A stretch of DNA of 64,000 bases from Burkholderia paludis (GTDB lineage: Bacteria > Pseudomonadota > Gammaproteobacteria > Burkholderiales > Burkholderiaceae), in NCBI RefSeq assembly GCF_000732615.1, contig NZ_JPGL01000017.1:62001-126000 (forward strand), read 5' to 3'. This document shows positions 8,982 through 19,058 of this stretch, one piece after another; the first letter of the stretch is position 1, and each line of letters starts with the position of its first letter. Made by a program: the position numbers and the translations under genes. The notes under the pieces are model-generated. The model saw only the letters and a program-made list of their open reading frames with translations, did not search any database and was not told the DNA's origin.

Positions 8982-10052
8982 ATGACCACCCCGCTCCCCG
9001 CCCGGCTGCCGCCACTCCTGCGCAACGCGCTCCGCCCGCTGCTCGACCCGTACCGCCGCTACCGGCACGCGAAACTGATCCACGCGGCCCGCGTCGCGCT
9101 CGCGATTCTCGCGTCGATCGCGCTGTCCAGCGGCCTGAACGTGCCGCACGGCGAGTGGTCGACGATCACCGTGCTGATCGTCGTCGGCGGGCTGCAGCAC
9201 CACGGCAACATCCGCAAGAAGGCGGCCGAGCGGGCGCTCGGCACCTCGATCGGCGCGCTCGCGGGGCTCGGGCTGATCCTGCTGTATTCCGTCGTGCACG
9301 CGCCGCTCGCGATCTATCTGCTGATGGCGATCGCCTGCGGCTTCTGCGCGTATCACGCGATCGGCAAGGCCGGCTACATCGCGCTGCTGTCGGCGATCAC
9401 GATGGTGATCGTCGCCGGGCACGGCGACAACGAGATCGTCGACGGCCTGTGGCGCGCGGTGAACGTGCTGGCCGGCATCGCGATCGCGCTGGCGTTCTCG
9501 TTCGCGCTGCCGCTCTACGCCACCTACTCGTGGCGCTACAAGCTCGCCGACGCGCTGCGCGCGTGCGCGGCCGTGCATGCGCGGCTCGCCGGCGACCGCC
9601 CCGTGAGCGACGACGCGCACCTGAAGGACATGGCCGCGCTGAGCGCGCTGCTCGTGCAGCTGCGCTCGCTGATGCCGTCGGTGTCGAAGGAGTGCGAGAC
9701 GTCGATGGCGCAGCTCGAGGCGATCCAGCGCAGCCTGCGCCTGTGCATCGGCTATCTGGAGATCCTGTCGGGCGCGCTGCCGGCCCGCGACGATCTCGCG
9801 GCCCGCGAATACATGCGGATCGGGATGAAGGGCGTCAACCGGCGCATCCGCGACACGCTGGTCGGCGCGAGCCGCGCGCTCAAGTCCGGCACGCCCGCCC
9901 GACTCGCGCCGCGCCGCCGGCCGGCCGATCCGCCGCACGACGCGCCGCCGCCGCAGTTGTCCGGGTACGTGTCGATCACGGCCAAGCTGGCCGGCGAAGT
10001 CGATCAGTTGCGCGAGAAGCTGCTCGATACCGCGCGGGCGTGGAATATCTGA
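8982..10052 (+). CDS. FUSC-type inner-membrane transporter
   Basis: The 356-residue protein has five to six hydrophobic segments in residues 33-180, followed by a long, mostly helical cytoplasmic tail. The arrangement and the segment LNVPHGEWSTITVLIVVGG fit the fusaric acid resistance/aromatic acid exporter (FUSC) family. Such proteins usually act with a periplasmic adaptor and an outer-membrane channel, but no partner is encoded beside it. The last 60 residues include a Pro/Arg-rich stretch. Substrate unknown. Confidence 0.75.
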   Translation: MTTPLPARLPPLLRNALRPLLDPYRRYRHAKLIHAARVALAILASIALSSGLNVPHGEWSTITVLIVVGGLQHHGNIRKKAAERALGTSIGALAGLGLILLYSVVHAPLAIYLLMAIACGFCAYHAIGKAGYIALLSAITMVIVAGHGDNEIVDGLWRAVNVLAGIAIALAFSFALPLYATYSWRYKLADALRACAAVHARLAGDRPVSDDAHLKDMAALSALLVQLRSLMPSVSKECETSMAQLEAIQRSLRLCIGYLEILSGALPARDDLAAREYMRIGMKGVNRRIRDTLVGASRALKSGTPARLAPRRRPADPPHDAPPPQLSGYVSITAKLAGEVDQLREKLLDTARAWNI

Positions 10053-11702
<1,650 letters not shown>

Positions 11703-11717
11703 GTCGCCTCGTTCGAC

Positions 11718-11747
11718 GCCGTGCCGCATCGCTCGATGCGGCACGGC
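11718..11747 (+). terminator. Stem-loop after argG
   Basis: GCCGTGCCGCATC, a GCTC loop and GATGCGGCACGGC make a perfect 13-bp stem 15 bases after the argG stop. It lacks a clear T-run, so it may stabilise the 3' end as well as terminate. Confidence 0.6.
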
Positions 11748-11912
11748 GGGGCAGGCCGTGCGGGCGTATCCGCTTCGCGCACGCAGCCTGCCGCTCCCCC
11801 GCCTTTCCGCTTTCCCTCCCGCCATCGCATCACGCCGCGTGACGCGCCAACGGCACTGCACCGCCGCGCCAGCCATGGCAAGCTGCGAGTCCTCCGGTTC
11901 CACCACCGCTCC

Positions 11913-12410
11913 ATGACCACCCTGACCGTCATCCACCTGAACGGCCCGATCAACAGCGGCAAGACGACGATCGGTCGCGCGCTCGCACGCGTGCTGCCCG
12001 ATGCGCGCTTCATCGACGGCGACGATCACGATGCGCCCGAAGACGCACCGTTCGACGTGCAGTGGGCGATTGCGCTCGAACGTCTCGTCACGCAGATCGC
12101 GAACGCACGTGAGCGTCATCTGGTCGTCGCCTATCCGATCGGCGACACGGAATTCGAGCGGCTGCGCGCCGCCTGCGACGCCCGTGACGCGCGGTTGTTC
12201 GTCGTGACGCTCGCGCCGCCCGAAGCGGTCGCGTCGTCGAATCGCGGCGCGCGCGCGCTGACGGACTGGGAGCGGAACCGAATCGCCGAGATGTATCGCG
12301 AAGGCTATGCGTCGCGGCCATTCAGCCAGATGGTGCTCGATACGTCCGATGCGACGCCCGACGCTTGTGCGGCCCGCATCGCGCAGCACGTCGCGGCGAC
12401 GAAATCATGA
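11913..12410 (+). CDS. Small P-loop kinase-like protein
   Basis: The 165-residue P-loop NTPase has a Walker A motif at residues 11-19 (GPINSGKTT) followed by a helix, an acidic DGDDHDAP segment (about 36-43) in the position of the acceptor/metal site of shikimate- and gluconate-kinase-like enzymes, and an Arg-bearing lid region near 108-130. It most probably phosphorylates a small molecule, but no diagnostic substrate motif was recognised. It lies 210 bases after argG and is separated from it by a strong stem-loop, so it is probably not in the same transcript. Confidence 0.7.
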   Translation: MTTLTVIHLNGPINSGKTTIGRALARVLPDARFIDGDDHDAPEDAPFDVQWAIALERLVTQIANARERHLVVAYPIGDTEFERLRAACDARDARLFVVTLAPPEAVASSNRGARALTDWERNRIAEMYREGYASRPFSQMVLDTSDATPDACAARIAQHVAATKS

Positions 12411-12755
12411 CGCCTGCGGCCGCGCCCGCACGCGCACTTCGCGCCGACAGACGAATCGTGCCTGCCTTGCCCCCGCAGCAAGGCACGGTGTTACTCCGAT
12501 AGGAAAACGTTTACTCTTGCGGCACTTCTTGCTAGGATCGTTTCCGGCCGGTCTATCCAGACGCCTGGAAAGCCGACCGAAAGCTCCAGTATTTCTCGCT
12601 TTCCGCATAGTTCCATCCGCTTCCGAGTCACACCTGCTTTCTGTATTTTGGAGTGCTTTCTACGGGAACCCGATCTCATTTCGATGATCGCGCACTCGAA
12701 CAGGAAAACGTTATCCACAACGTGGCGCCCCGCCACGGACCATCAGAGAGACACC
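12411..12755 (+). other. AT-richer leader of the PL7 lyase gene
   Basis: A 345-nt gap, noticeably less GC-rich than its surroundings. It holds two copies of AGGAAAACGTT (12501-12511 and 12702-12712). The first sits in the near-palindrome GAAAACGTTTAC. No gene was recognised. The two copies may be operators for a LacI-type or similar repressor. Confidence 0.4.
12503..12514. promoter_or_regulatory. LacI-type operator-like palindrome
   Basis: GAAAACGTTTAC has the central AAACGTTT dyad seen in many LacI-family operators. A second, less symmetric copy (AGGAAAACGTT) is at 12702, 44 bases before the lyase start. The assignment is a guess from shape. Confidence 0.3.
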
Positions 12756-13550
12756 ATGAAGAACAAGATCATCCCGTGCGTCGCCGCCGTTCTGTCCGTT
12801 GCGTGCCTGTCCGCCTGCGGCGGCGACGATCCGCTGGGCCCGGCCGCCGCCGCCCGCGCGCAAACCACCGCGATGGCGCTCAGCCAGTCGAACCCGCCCG
12901 GCTCCAACTTCAACCTTGCGCCGTTCACGCTGCAGTTGCCGACCGGCTCGTCCGGCAAGGTCGACACGGTGAGCGGTTCGTCGCTCGCCGGCGGCTACGT
13001 GAACCCCACCTACTTCTACACGGACGCCGGCGACGGCTCGATGGTGATGATGGACCCGACGCAGGGCTGGACGACGTCCGGCTCGCAGCATCCGCGCACG
13101 GAGCTGCGCGAGAACGCGATCTGGCCGACCTCCGGCACGAACCGGCTGAACGCGACGGTGGCCGTCACGCAGGTGCCCGACCACACGACGATCGGCCAGA
13201 TCTTCCAGGGCAGCGGCCCGAGCAAGCCGCTGTGCGAGCTGCAGTTCACGTCCGGCGGCGTCGTGCAGCTGCTGCTCGAAAGCACCAACCAGGGCGGCAA
13301 GTCGACGATCACGCCGATCACGACGGTCGGCGTCGGCCAGAAGTTCAGCTATGCGCTGAGCCTGAGCGGCACGACGATCACCGTCACGGCGAACGGCACG
13401 AGCAAGACTTTCACGATGGATTCGAGCTTCGACGGCGAGAGCTTCTACTTCAAGGCGGGCGACTACGACCAGACGGCCGTGTCCGGCACGCCGCTGACCA
13501 CGCCCGGCACCGTCGTGAAGTTCTACGCGCTGACGCTGACGCACGGCTGA
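12756..13550 (+). CDS. PL7 alginate-lyase-like lipoprotein
   Basis: The 264-residue predicted lipoprotein has a signal peptide, lipobox LSAC and lipidated Cys21, followed by a polysaccharide lyase family 7 jelly-roll domain. Two of the three PL7 signature strands are clear: RTELRE at 114-119 and YFKAGDYDQ near the C terminus. The middle motif, normally QIH or QVH, reads QIF here (148-150), so the usual catalytic histidine appears to be Phe. The protein may therefore be inactive, bind polymer only, or use another acid-base residue. Its position on the cell surface or in the periplasm suggests a role in alginate or another uronate polymer. An AGAGAG ribosome-binding site supports the start. Confidence 0.85.
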   Translation: MKNKIIPCVAAVLSVACLSACGGDDPLGPAAAARAQTTAMALSQSNPPGSNFNLAPFTLQLPTGSSGKVDTVSGSSLAGGYVNPTYFYTDAGDGSMVMMDPTQGWTTSGSQHPRTELRENAIWPTSGTNRLNATVAVTQVPDHTTIGQIFQGSGPSKPLCELQFTSGGVVQLLLESTNQGGKSTITPITTVGVGQKFSYALSLSGTTITVTANGTSKTFTMDSSFDGESFYFKAGDYDQTAVSGTPLTTPGTVVKFYALTLTHG

Positions 13551-13570
13551 GCGCGCGGCGCGCCGCATGA

Positions 13571-13605
13571 CGCCGGGCCGGTACGCGATGCGCGCCGGCC
13601 CGGCG
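13571..13605. terminator. GC hairpin between convergent genes
   Basis: CGCCGGGCCGG and CCGGCCCGGCG form a perfect 11-bp stem around a 13-nt loop between the lyase and MFS genes, which converge. There is no T-run. Confidence 0.5.
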
Positions 13606-13625
13606 GCGCGGCCTCGACGCCGCGC

Positions 13626-14936
13626 CTACGAGTGACGCCGCACGCCCGGCACGACGGCGTCCGTCGCCGCCTTCCGGCTCAGCATCAGCGTGACCACCGC
13701 CGACACCGCGAGCGTGCCGGCCACCACGTAGAGCCCCGCCGCATACCCGCCCGTCACATGCTTCAGCCAGCCGATCGCGAACGGCCCGACGAACCCGCCG
13801 AGATTGCCGATCGAGTTGATCATCGCGATGCCCGCGGCCGCGCCGGCGCCGGACAGGAACGCGCTCGGCATCGCCCAGAGCGGCGCCTTCGCGGCGCTGA
13901 TCCCGATGTTGACGACGACCAGCGCGAGCACGGTCAGCAGCGCGGTGCTCGCCTGCCCCGCGAACACGAAGCCGATGCACGCGAGCACGCACGGGATCAC
14001 GACGTGCCACGTGCGCTCGCCGCTGCGATCCGAATGGCGCGCCCACGCGATCATCGCGACGACGGCGGCCACGCTCGGGATGCCGGTGAGCAGGCCCGTC
14101 TGCAGCGCGGTGAAGCCGAACTGCCTGACCATCAGCGGCGCCCACAGTCCGAGCGTATACAGCCCGGCCGACGTGCCGAAGTAGATCAGCGCGAGCGCCA
14201 GCACGCGCGGGTCGCGCAGCGCCTGCCACGCGCCGGCCGTATGCCCGGCATGCGTGTGGCGCAGCTCGGCCTCGGCCTTCAGCTTCGCGATCAGCCAGTC
14301 GCGCTCGTCCTGCCGCAGCCACGCGGCCTTCGACGGCGAATCGGTCAGGCGCCTCAGCACGACGAAGCCGAGCAGGACCGCCGGCAACGCCTCGACGATG
14401 TACAGCATCTGCCAGTCGGCGAGCCCGAACAGCGGCGGCATCTGCATGATCGCGCCCGACAGCGGCGAGCCGATCGCCGTCGAGATCGGCGCGGCCGCCA
14501 TGAACCACGCGGCGGCCACCGCGCGCTGCTTCGCGGGAAACCACAGGCTCAGGTACAGGATGATGCCGGGGAAGAAGCCGGCTTCGGCCACGCCGAGCAG
14601 GAAGCGCAGCACGTAGAAGCTCGTCGGCCCCGTCGCGAACGCGGACACCGCCGACACGAGGCCCCACGTGATCATCACGCGCGCGATCCAGAGGCGCGCG
14701 CCGACCCGGTGGAGGATCAGGTTGGACGGCACTTCGAACAGGAAGTAGCCGATGAAGAACAGGCCGCCGCCGAAGCCGAACGCGGTCGGCGACAGGCCGA
14801 TCGCCTTGTTCATCGTCATCGCGGCGAAGCCGACGTTGACGCGGTCGAGAAAACTGACGAAGTACAGCAGCATCACGAACGGGATGATGCGCCACATCAG
14901 TTTCCGCGCGACGCGGGTTTCGAGATCCGCTTGCAT
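13626..14936 (-). CDS. MFS transporter, anion:cation symporter (ACS) family
   Basis: The 436-residue protein has about twelve membrane helices. It is typical of the ACS/phthalate permease branch of the major facilitator superfamily, with FVSFLDRVNVGFAAMTM in helix 1 and FEVPSNLILHRVGARLWIAR after helix 2. It lies 230 bases downstream of the tartrate dehydrogenase gene on the same strand, so it probably imports tartrate or a related hydroxy-dicarboxylate. A GAAGGAGGAG ribosome-binding site just upstream of the ATG supports the start. Confidence 0.9.
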   Translation of the reverse strand: MQADLETRVARKLMWRIIPFVMLLYFVSFLDRVNVGFAAMTMNKAIGLSPTAFGFGGGLFFIGYFLFEVPSNLILHRVGARLWIARVMITWGLVSAVSAFATGPTSFYVLRFLLGVAEAGFFPGIILYLSLWFPAKQRAVAAAWFMAAAPISTAIGSPLSGAIMQMPPLFGLADWQMLYIVEALPAVLLGFVVLRRLTDSPSKAAWLRQDERDWLIAKLKAEAELRHTHAGHTAGAWQALRDPRVLALALIYFGTSAGLYTLGLWAPLMVRQFGFTALQTGLLTGIPSVAAVVAMIAWARHSDRSGERTWHVVIPCVLACIGFVFAGQASTALLTVLALVVVNIGISAAKAPLWAMPSAFLSGAGAAAGIAMINSIGNLGGFVGPFAIGWLKHVTGGYAAGLYVVAGTLAVSAVVTLMLSRKAATDAVVPGVRRHS

Positions 14937-15166
14937 GTGTCTCCTCCTTCGAGGTCGAGCCGTGCTCTGTCTGTCAACACTCGCCGGCGCCGCCCGAAAC
15001 GGGCGGACCGGCGCCCGGCTCGCGTCGGACGCGCGAGTCGCGGGCATCGAAACCGGGGAACGGCGAACGGGCGACGCGCGGCGGCCGGCTTCCGGTTGCG
15101 CGCACGCGCCGCCGCTGCGTCGCGGCGCGCGGCGCGCGGCGCGCATGCGCATCGTCGTGCCGATCG

Positions 15167-16249
15167 TCAGGCCGCGACCGCCGCGTGCGCGACGCGCTCG
15201 CAGACGGCCGCCGTCACCTGCGCGGTCGTCGCGCTGCCGCCGAGATCGCGCGTGTGCAGCGACGGGTCAGCCGTCACGGCCTCGATCGCGCGCATCACGC
15301 GCGCGGCCGCGTCCGTTTCGCCGAGATGCTCGAGCAGCATCACGACCGACCAGAACGTGCCGACCGGATTCGCGAGCCCCTTGCCCATGATGTCGAACGC
15401 GGAGCCGTGGATCGGCTCGAACATCGACGGATAACGGCGCTCGGGATCGAGGTTGCCGGTCGGCGCGATGCCGAGGCTGCCGGCGAGCGCGGCGGCGAGA
15501 TCGCTGAGGATGTCCGCGTGCAGGTTGGTCGCGACGATCGTGTCGAGCGATGCCGGCCGGTTCACCATGCGGGCGGTCGCCGCGTCGACGAGCTCCTTGT
15601 CCCACGTCACGTCGGGGAATCCCTGCGCGACCTGCTTCGCGATCTCGTCCCACATCACCATCGCGTGCCGCTGCGCGTTGCTTTTCGTGATCACGGTCAG
15701 CAGCTTGCGCGGCCGCGACTGCGCGAGCCGGAACGCAAAGCGCATGATGCGTTCGACGCCGGCGCGCGTGAGGATCGACACGTCGGTCGCGGCCTCGATC
15801 GGATGGCCCTGGTGCACGCGGCCGCCGACGCCCGCGTATTCGCCCTCGGAGTTCTCGCGGACGATCACCCAGTTCAGGTCGTCCGGCCCGCAGCGCTTCA
15901 GCGGCGCGTCGATGCCGGGCAGGATGCGCGTCGGGCGCACGTTCGCGTACTGGTCGAAGCCCTGGCAGATCTTCAGGCGCAGCCCCCACAGCGTCACGTG
16001 ATCGGGCACGTCGGGGTCGCCCGCCGAGCCGAACAGGATCGCGTCCTTGCCGCGCAGCGCGTCGAGGCCGTCGGCCGGCATCATCGCGCCGTGCGCACGG
16101 TAGTAATCGGCGCCCCAGTCGAAATCCTCGAACTCGAACGCGAAGCGGTCGCTGCCGCGCGCCAGCGCTTCCAGCACCTGCTTGCCGGCCGGCACCACTT
16201 CCTTGCCGATGCCGTCGCCGGGGATCGTTGCGATACGGTAGGTCTTCAT
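15167..16249 (-). CDS. ttuC: Tartrate dehydrogenase/decarboxylase
   Basis: The 360-residue isocitrate/isopropylmalate-dehydrogenase-fold enzyme matches the tartrate dehydrogenase branch. It begins with the dinucleotide/substrate motif TIPGDGIGKEV and contains the RENSEGEY loop, TNLHADILSDL with the metal-binding aspartates, and EPIHGSAFDIMGKG. Family members oxidise or decarboxylate L-tartrate, meso-tartrate or D-malate using NAD and Mn2+. Transporter downstream plus a divergent LysR gene make a compact hydroxy-acid utilisation module. The start at MKTYRIATIPGDG is standard for the family. Confidence 0.88.
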   Translation of the reverse strand: MKTYRIATIPGDGIGKEVVPAGKQVLEALARGSDRFAFEFEDFDWGADYYRAHGAMMPADGLDALRGKDAILFGSAGDPDVPDHVTLWGLRLKICQGFDQYANVRPTRILPGIDAPLKRCGPDDLNWVIVRENSEGEYAGVGGRVHQGHPIEAATDVSILTRAGVERIMRFAFRLAQSRPRKLLTVITKSNAQRHAMVMWDEIAKQVAQGFPDVTWDKELVDAATARMVNRPASLDTIVATNLHADILSDLAAALAGSLGIAPTGNLDPERRYPSMFEPIHGSAFDIMGKGLANPVGTFWSVVMLLEHLGETDAAARVMRAIEAVTADPSLHTRDLGGSATTAQVTAAVCERVAHAAVAA

Positions 16250-16357
16250 GCGGACATCCTCGAATGATCGTGAGCGTGAACGCACTTTACCGAACCGGCG
16301 GTGTAGAAACCGGGGCTATACTCAAGGCATCTTTAACTTTAATTCACGAATCCCGTC
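16250..16357. promoter_or_regulatory. Divergent promoter region of the tartrate module
   Basis: The 108-nt gap between ttuC and the LysR gene must hold both promoters and the LysR site. A TATACT hexamer at 16317 is a likely -10 for the LysR gene. The stretch TTTACCGAACCGGCGGTGTA is a weak dyad that could be the regulator's site. Confidence 0.45.
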
Positions 16358-17266
16358 ATGACGGATACCGTGCAGCCGGGCGATCTCGGCTTCTTCTCGA
16401 CGCTGGCCGCGTCGGGCAGCCTGAGCGCGGCGGCGCGCGAACTCGGCCTGACCGCGGCGGCCGTCAGCAAGCGGCTCACGCAGATGGAGCGGCGCGCGGG
16501 CGTGACGCTCGTCAACCGCACGACGCGGCGGATGATGCTGACGCCCGAGGGCGACGTGTATCTCGACTACGCGCGCCGGATCCTCGATCAGATGGACGAG
16601 CTCGGCGAGTTGCTCGGCAGCGCGCAGCAGCGCCCGAAGGGGCTGCTGCGCGTGAACGCGACGCTCGGGTTCGGGCGCAGCCATGTCGGCCCCGCGATCT
16701 CGCGCTTCGTCGCTCGCTACCCGGAAGTGTCGGTGCAGTTGCAGTTGTCGGTGATGCCGCCGCCGCTCACCGACGACGCGTTCGACGTGTGCGTCCGCTT
16801 CGGCGAGCCGCCCGATACGCGCGTCGTCGCGCGGCGGCTCGCGCCGAACCGCCGGCTGCTGTGCGCGGCGCCCGCGTACCTCGCGCGGCACGGCGTGCCC
16901 GGCACGCCGCACGACCTGACGCGGCACAACTGCATCGCCATCAGGCAGGGCGACGAGAGCTACGGCGTGTGGCGCCTGACGAGCGGGCGCGGCGCCGCGC
17001 GCCACACGGAGGCCGTGCGGATCAACGGCCACCTGACGACGAACGACGGCGAGATCGCGGTGAAATGGGCGCTCGACGGGCACGGGATCCTGATGCGCGC
17101 GGAATGGGATCTGCGCGACTATCTCGCCGACGGCCGCCTGGTGGTCGTGCTGCCCGACCACGAAACGCCGGGCGCCGATATCTACGCGGTATATGCGCAG
17201 CGTCACCAGATGTCCGCGCGGATTCGCGCGTTCGTCGATTTTCTGGCGGATGAGTTGGGCGGTTGA
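16358..17266 (+). CDS. LysR-family regulator of the tartrate module
   Basis: The 302-residue LysR regulator has its helix-turn-helix at about residues 21-42 (SLSAAARELGLTAAAVSKRL) and a substrate-binding domain from about 90 on. It is transcribed divergently from the tartrate dehydrogenase gene with a 108-nt shared promoter, the classical arrangement in which a LysR protein activates its neighbour in response to the pathway substrate. Control of ttuC and the MFS transporter gene is inferred from this layout. Confidence 0.9.
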   Translation: MTDTVQPGDLGFFSTLAASGSLSAAARELGLTAAAVSKRLTQMERRAGVTLVNRTTRRMMLTPEGDVYLDYARRILDQMDELGELLGSAQQRPKGLLRVNATLGFGRSHVGPAISRFVARYPEVSVQLQLSVMPPPLTDDAFDVCVRFGEPPDTRVVARRLAPNRRLLCAAPAYLARHGVPGTPHDLTRHNCIAIRQGDESYGVWRLTSGRGAARHTEAVRINGHLTTNDGEIAVKWALDGHGILMRAEWDLRDYLADGRLVVVLPDHETPGADIYAVYAQRHQMSARIRAFVDFLADELGG

Positions 17267-17360
17267 AAAGGCTGCGGGAAGGCGACCGCCCGTGATGCAG
17301 CCGGCGGGGCGCGTCAGCCCGCCGTGGGATGCCGCACGATATCCCCGCCGATGCGGCACG

Positions 17361-17403
17361 CCGGTATTCCGGCGAATTCGTCCGGAAATCGCCGGAATAT
17401 CGG
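17361..17403. terminator. Long dyad between convergent LysR genes
   Basis: CCGGTATTCCGGCG and CGCCGGAATATCGG pair at 13 of 14 positions around a 15-nt loop. It lies between the stops of two convergent genes and is probably a bidirectional terminator. Confidence 0.5.
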
Positions 17404-17419
17404 CATCACGCCGCCCCCG

Positions 17420-18412
17420 TCAGGCCGCCTCCACCAGCTTGCTGTCGCGCTCGACCGCCGCCAGGGCCTGCGGCGCCGGCCGCGCCCCCGCCGTCACGCG
17501 CGCTTCATGCGCCTGCGCGGCCTGCGCGAAACGCTCGGCGATCCAGTCGACGAACGCGCGCACGCCGGGCGACACATGCGGACGCTTCACGTAGACGGCC
17601 GACACCGCAACCGCCTCGGGCCGCCACTCCGGCAGCACTTCGCGCAACCGTCCGGCGTCGATCAGCGGCTGCGCGGCGATGCGCGTCGGCTGGACCAGCC
17701 CGACGCCGTGCACGCCGCACGCGAGATACGCCTGTTCGTCGTCCACGCCGACGATACTGCCGAGCCGGACCTTGCGCACGCCCCCGTCCACGACGAATTC
17801 CAGTTCGGCCGCGTGCTGGCCGGACACCAGCGCGCCGCCGACCGCGCGGTGCGCAGCGAGCGCGTCGAGCGTGCGCGGCACGCCGAAGCGGTCGAGATAC
17901 GCGGGGCTCGCGCACGTCACGCGTTCGAGCGTGCCGAGACGGCGCGCGACGAGCGACGAATCGGGCAGCGCGCCGAGCCGGATGCTGCAGTCGATCGCGT
18001 CGCCGACACGCTCGCCCGCTCGCCCGGCCTCACTCAGCATCAGCACGAGATCGGGATGCCGCGCATGAAATTCATCCAGCGCCGGCAGCACGATCGCTGC
18101 CGCCGCCGACACCGGCAGCTCGACGCGCAGCGGCCCGCTCGGATGCCGCGCGGCGCCGCGAATGCTGGCCTCCAGCTCGTCGACGTCGGCCGTGATGCTC
18201 ACGCAGCGCCGGTAATACGCGTCGCCTTCGGGCGTCGCCCGCAGCGCGCGCGTCGTGCGCACCAGCAACGGCGTGCCGAGCGCCGCTTCGAGCTCCTGCA
18301 CGGTCCGCGTCGCGGTCGCGCGCGAAATGCCGAGCGCCTGCGCCGCGCGCGTGAAGCTGTTCATTTCGACGATGCGCGTGAAGATGCGCATCGTGCGGAT
18401 CGGATTGTCCAC
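17420..18412 (-). CDS. LysR-family regulator
   Basis: The 330-residue LysR regulator has its helix-turn-helix at about residues 23-45 (SFTRAAQALGISRATATRTV) and an effector domain ending near 300, followed by a low-complexity tail. The GTG at 18412 is preferred to the ATG seven codons later. It has an AGAGG Shine-Dalgarno sequence at the right distance and gives the usual short lead before MRIFTRIVE. No divergent enzyme gene lies next to it, so its target is unknown. Confidence 0.87.
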   Translation of the reverse strand: MDNPIRTMRIFTRIVEMNSFTRAAQALGISRATATRTVQELEAALGTPLLVRTTRALRATPEGDAYYRRCVSITADVDELEASIRGAARHPSGPLRVELPVSAAAAIVLPALDEFHARHPDLVLMLSEAGRAGERVGDAIDCSIRLGALPDSSLVARRLGTLERVTCASPAYLDRFGVPRTLDALAAHRAVGGALVSGQHAAELEFVVDGGVRKVRLGSIVGVDDEQAYLACGVHGVGLVQPTRIAAQPLIDAGRLREVLPEWRPEAVAVSAVYVKRPHVSPGVRAFVDWIAERFAQAAQAHEARVTAGARPAPQALAAVERDSKLVEAA

Positions 18413-18513
18413 CGGACACCTCTGCGTGGTAGCCGCATGCCGCGGCGCGCATGCGCGCGCCGTGCCTGCGTGTCGACGTCGACGACAGCCGCGCGGCCGG
18501 CGCGGCCGCCGGC

Positions 18514-18933
18514 TTACGCGTTCGCCGCCGCGAGGCCGCGCGCGGGCTCGGCGAGCAGCCGCTGCGCGAGCGCCAGCGCGTCGTCGCGGTCGGCCGCCGC
18601 GTTCAGCGGGTAGCCCCAGACCTTCTCGAACGCATCCGAGAACGCGTCGAGCGCCACGCGCCGCGACGCGTCGGGCTCGATCGCGATCATCGCGGGGATC
18701 CACTCGCGCGACTGCGCGCGGTTGGCCTTGCTCCACTTCGCGAGCTGCTTGCGCAGTTCGTGATCGTCGGCGCCGCGATCGTCGCCGGACGGCGCGTCGT
18801 CGGTCAGCAGCACGAAGCGCTCGCGGCGCGCGAGCAACGCGTCGAGTTCGGCGAGCAGGCAAGCGGGATTGGTGGGCGCCGCACCGCTGTAACGCAACCA
18901 GACAAACGGGAATTCAGTCGTGACGATCTGCAT
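18514..18933 (-). CDS. Conserved hypothetical protein behind a Fur-like box
   Basis: I do not recognise a named family in this 139-residue protein. It is a soluble, mixed alpha/beta sequence beginning MQIVTTEFPFVWLRY, with two acidic stretches and a Trp-rich middle. The ATG at 18933 has a GGAG sequence seven bases upstream. A 19-bp Fur-box-like inverted repeat lies at 18945-18963, just before the start, so expression may rise under iron limitation. Function unknown. Confidence 0.75.
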   Translation of the reverse strand: MQIVTTEFPFVWLRYSGAAPTNPACLLAELDALLARRERFVLLTDDAPSGDDRGADDHELRKQLAKWSKANRAQSREWIPAMIAIEPDASRRVALDAFSDAFEKVWGYPLNAAADRDDALALAQRLLAEPARGLAAANA

Positions 18934-18944
18934 GTCGGCCTCCA

Positions 18945-18963
18945 ATTGAGAACAATTCTCATT
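18945..18963 (-). promoter_or_regulatory. Candidate Fur box
   Basis: ATTGAGAACAATTCTCATT is an 8-3-8 inverted repeat with seven of eight arm positions matched. The GAGAA/TTCTC form is common in iron-regulated promoters. It lies 11 bases upstream of the start at 18933. Confidence 0.5.
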
Positions 18964-19058
18964 TTATGAACCGACACCCGTCGCGTCATTTCTCGTCCCG
19001 GCCAACCTCTTTTTCAATCCGGCCAATCGCGTCCGACGGGCGGCGCGCACTGCAAGGT

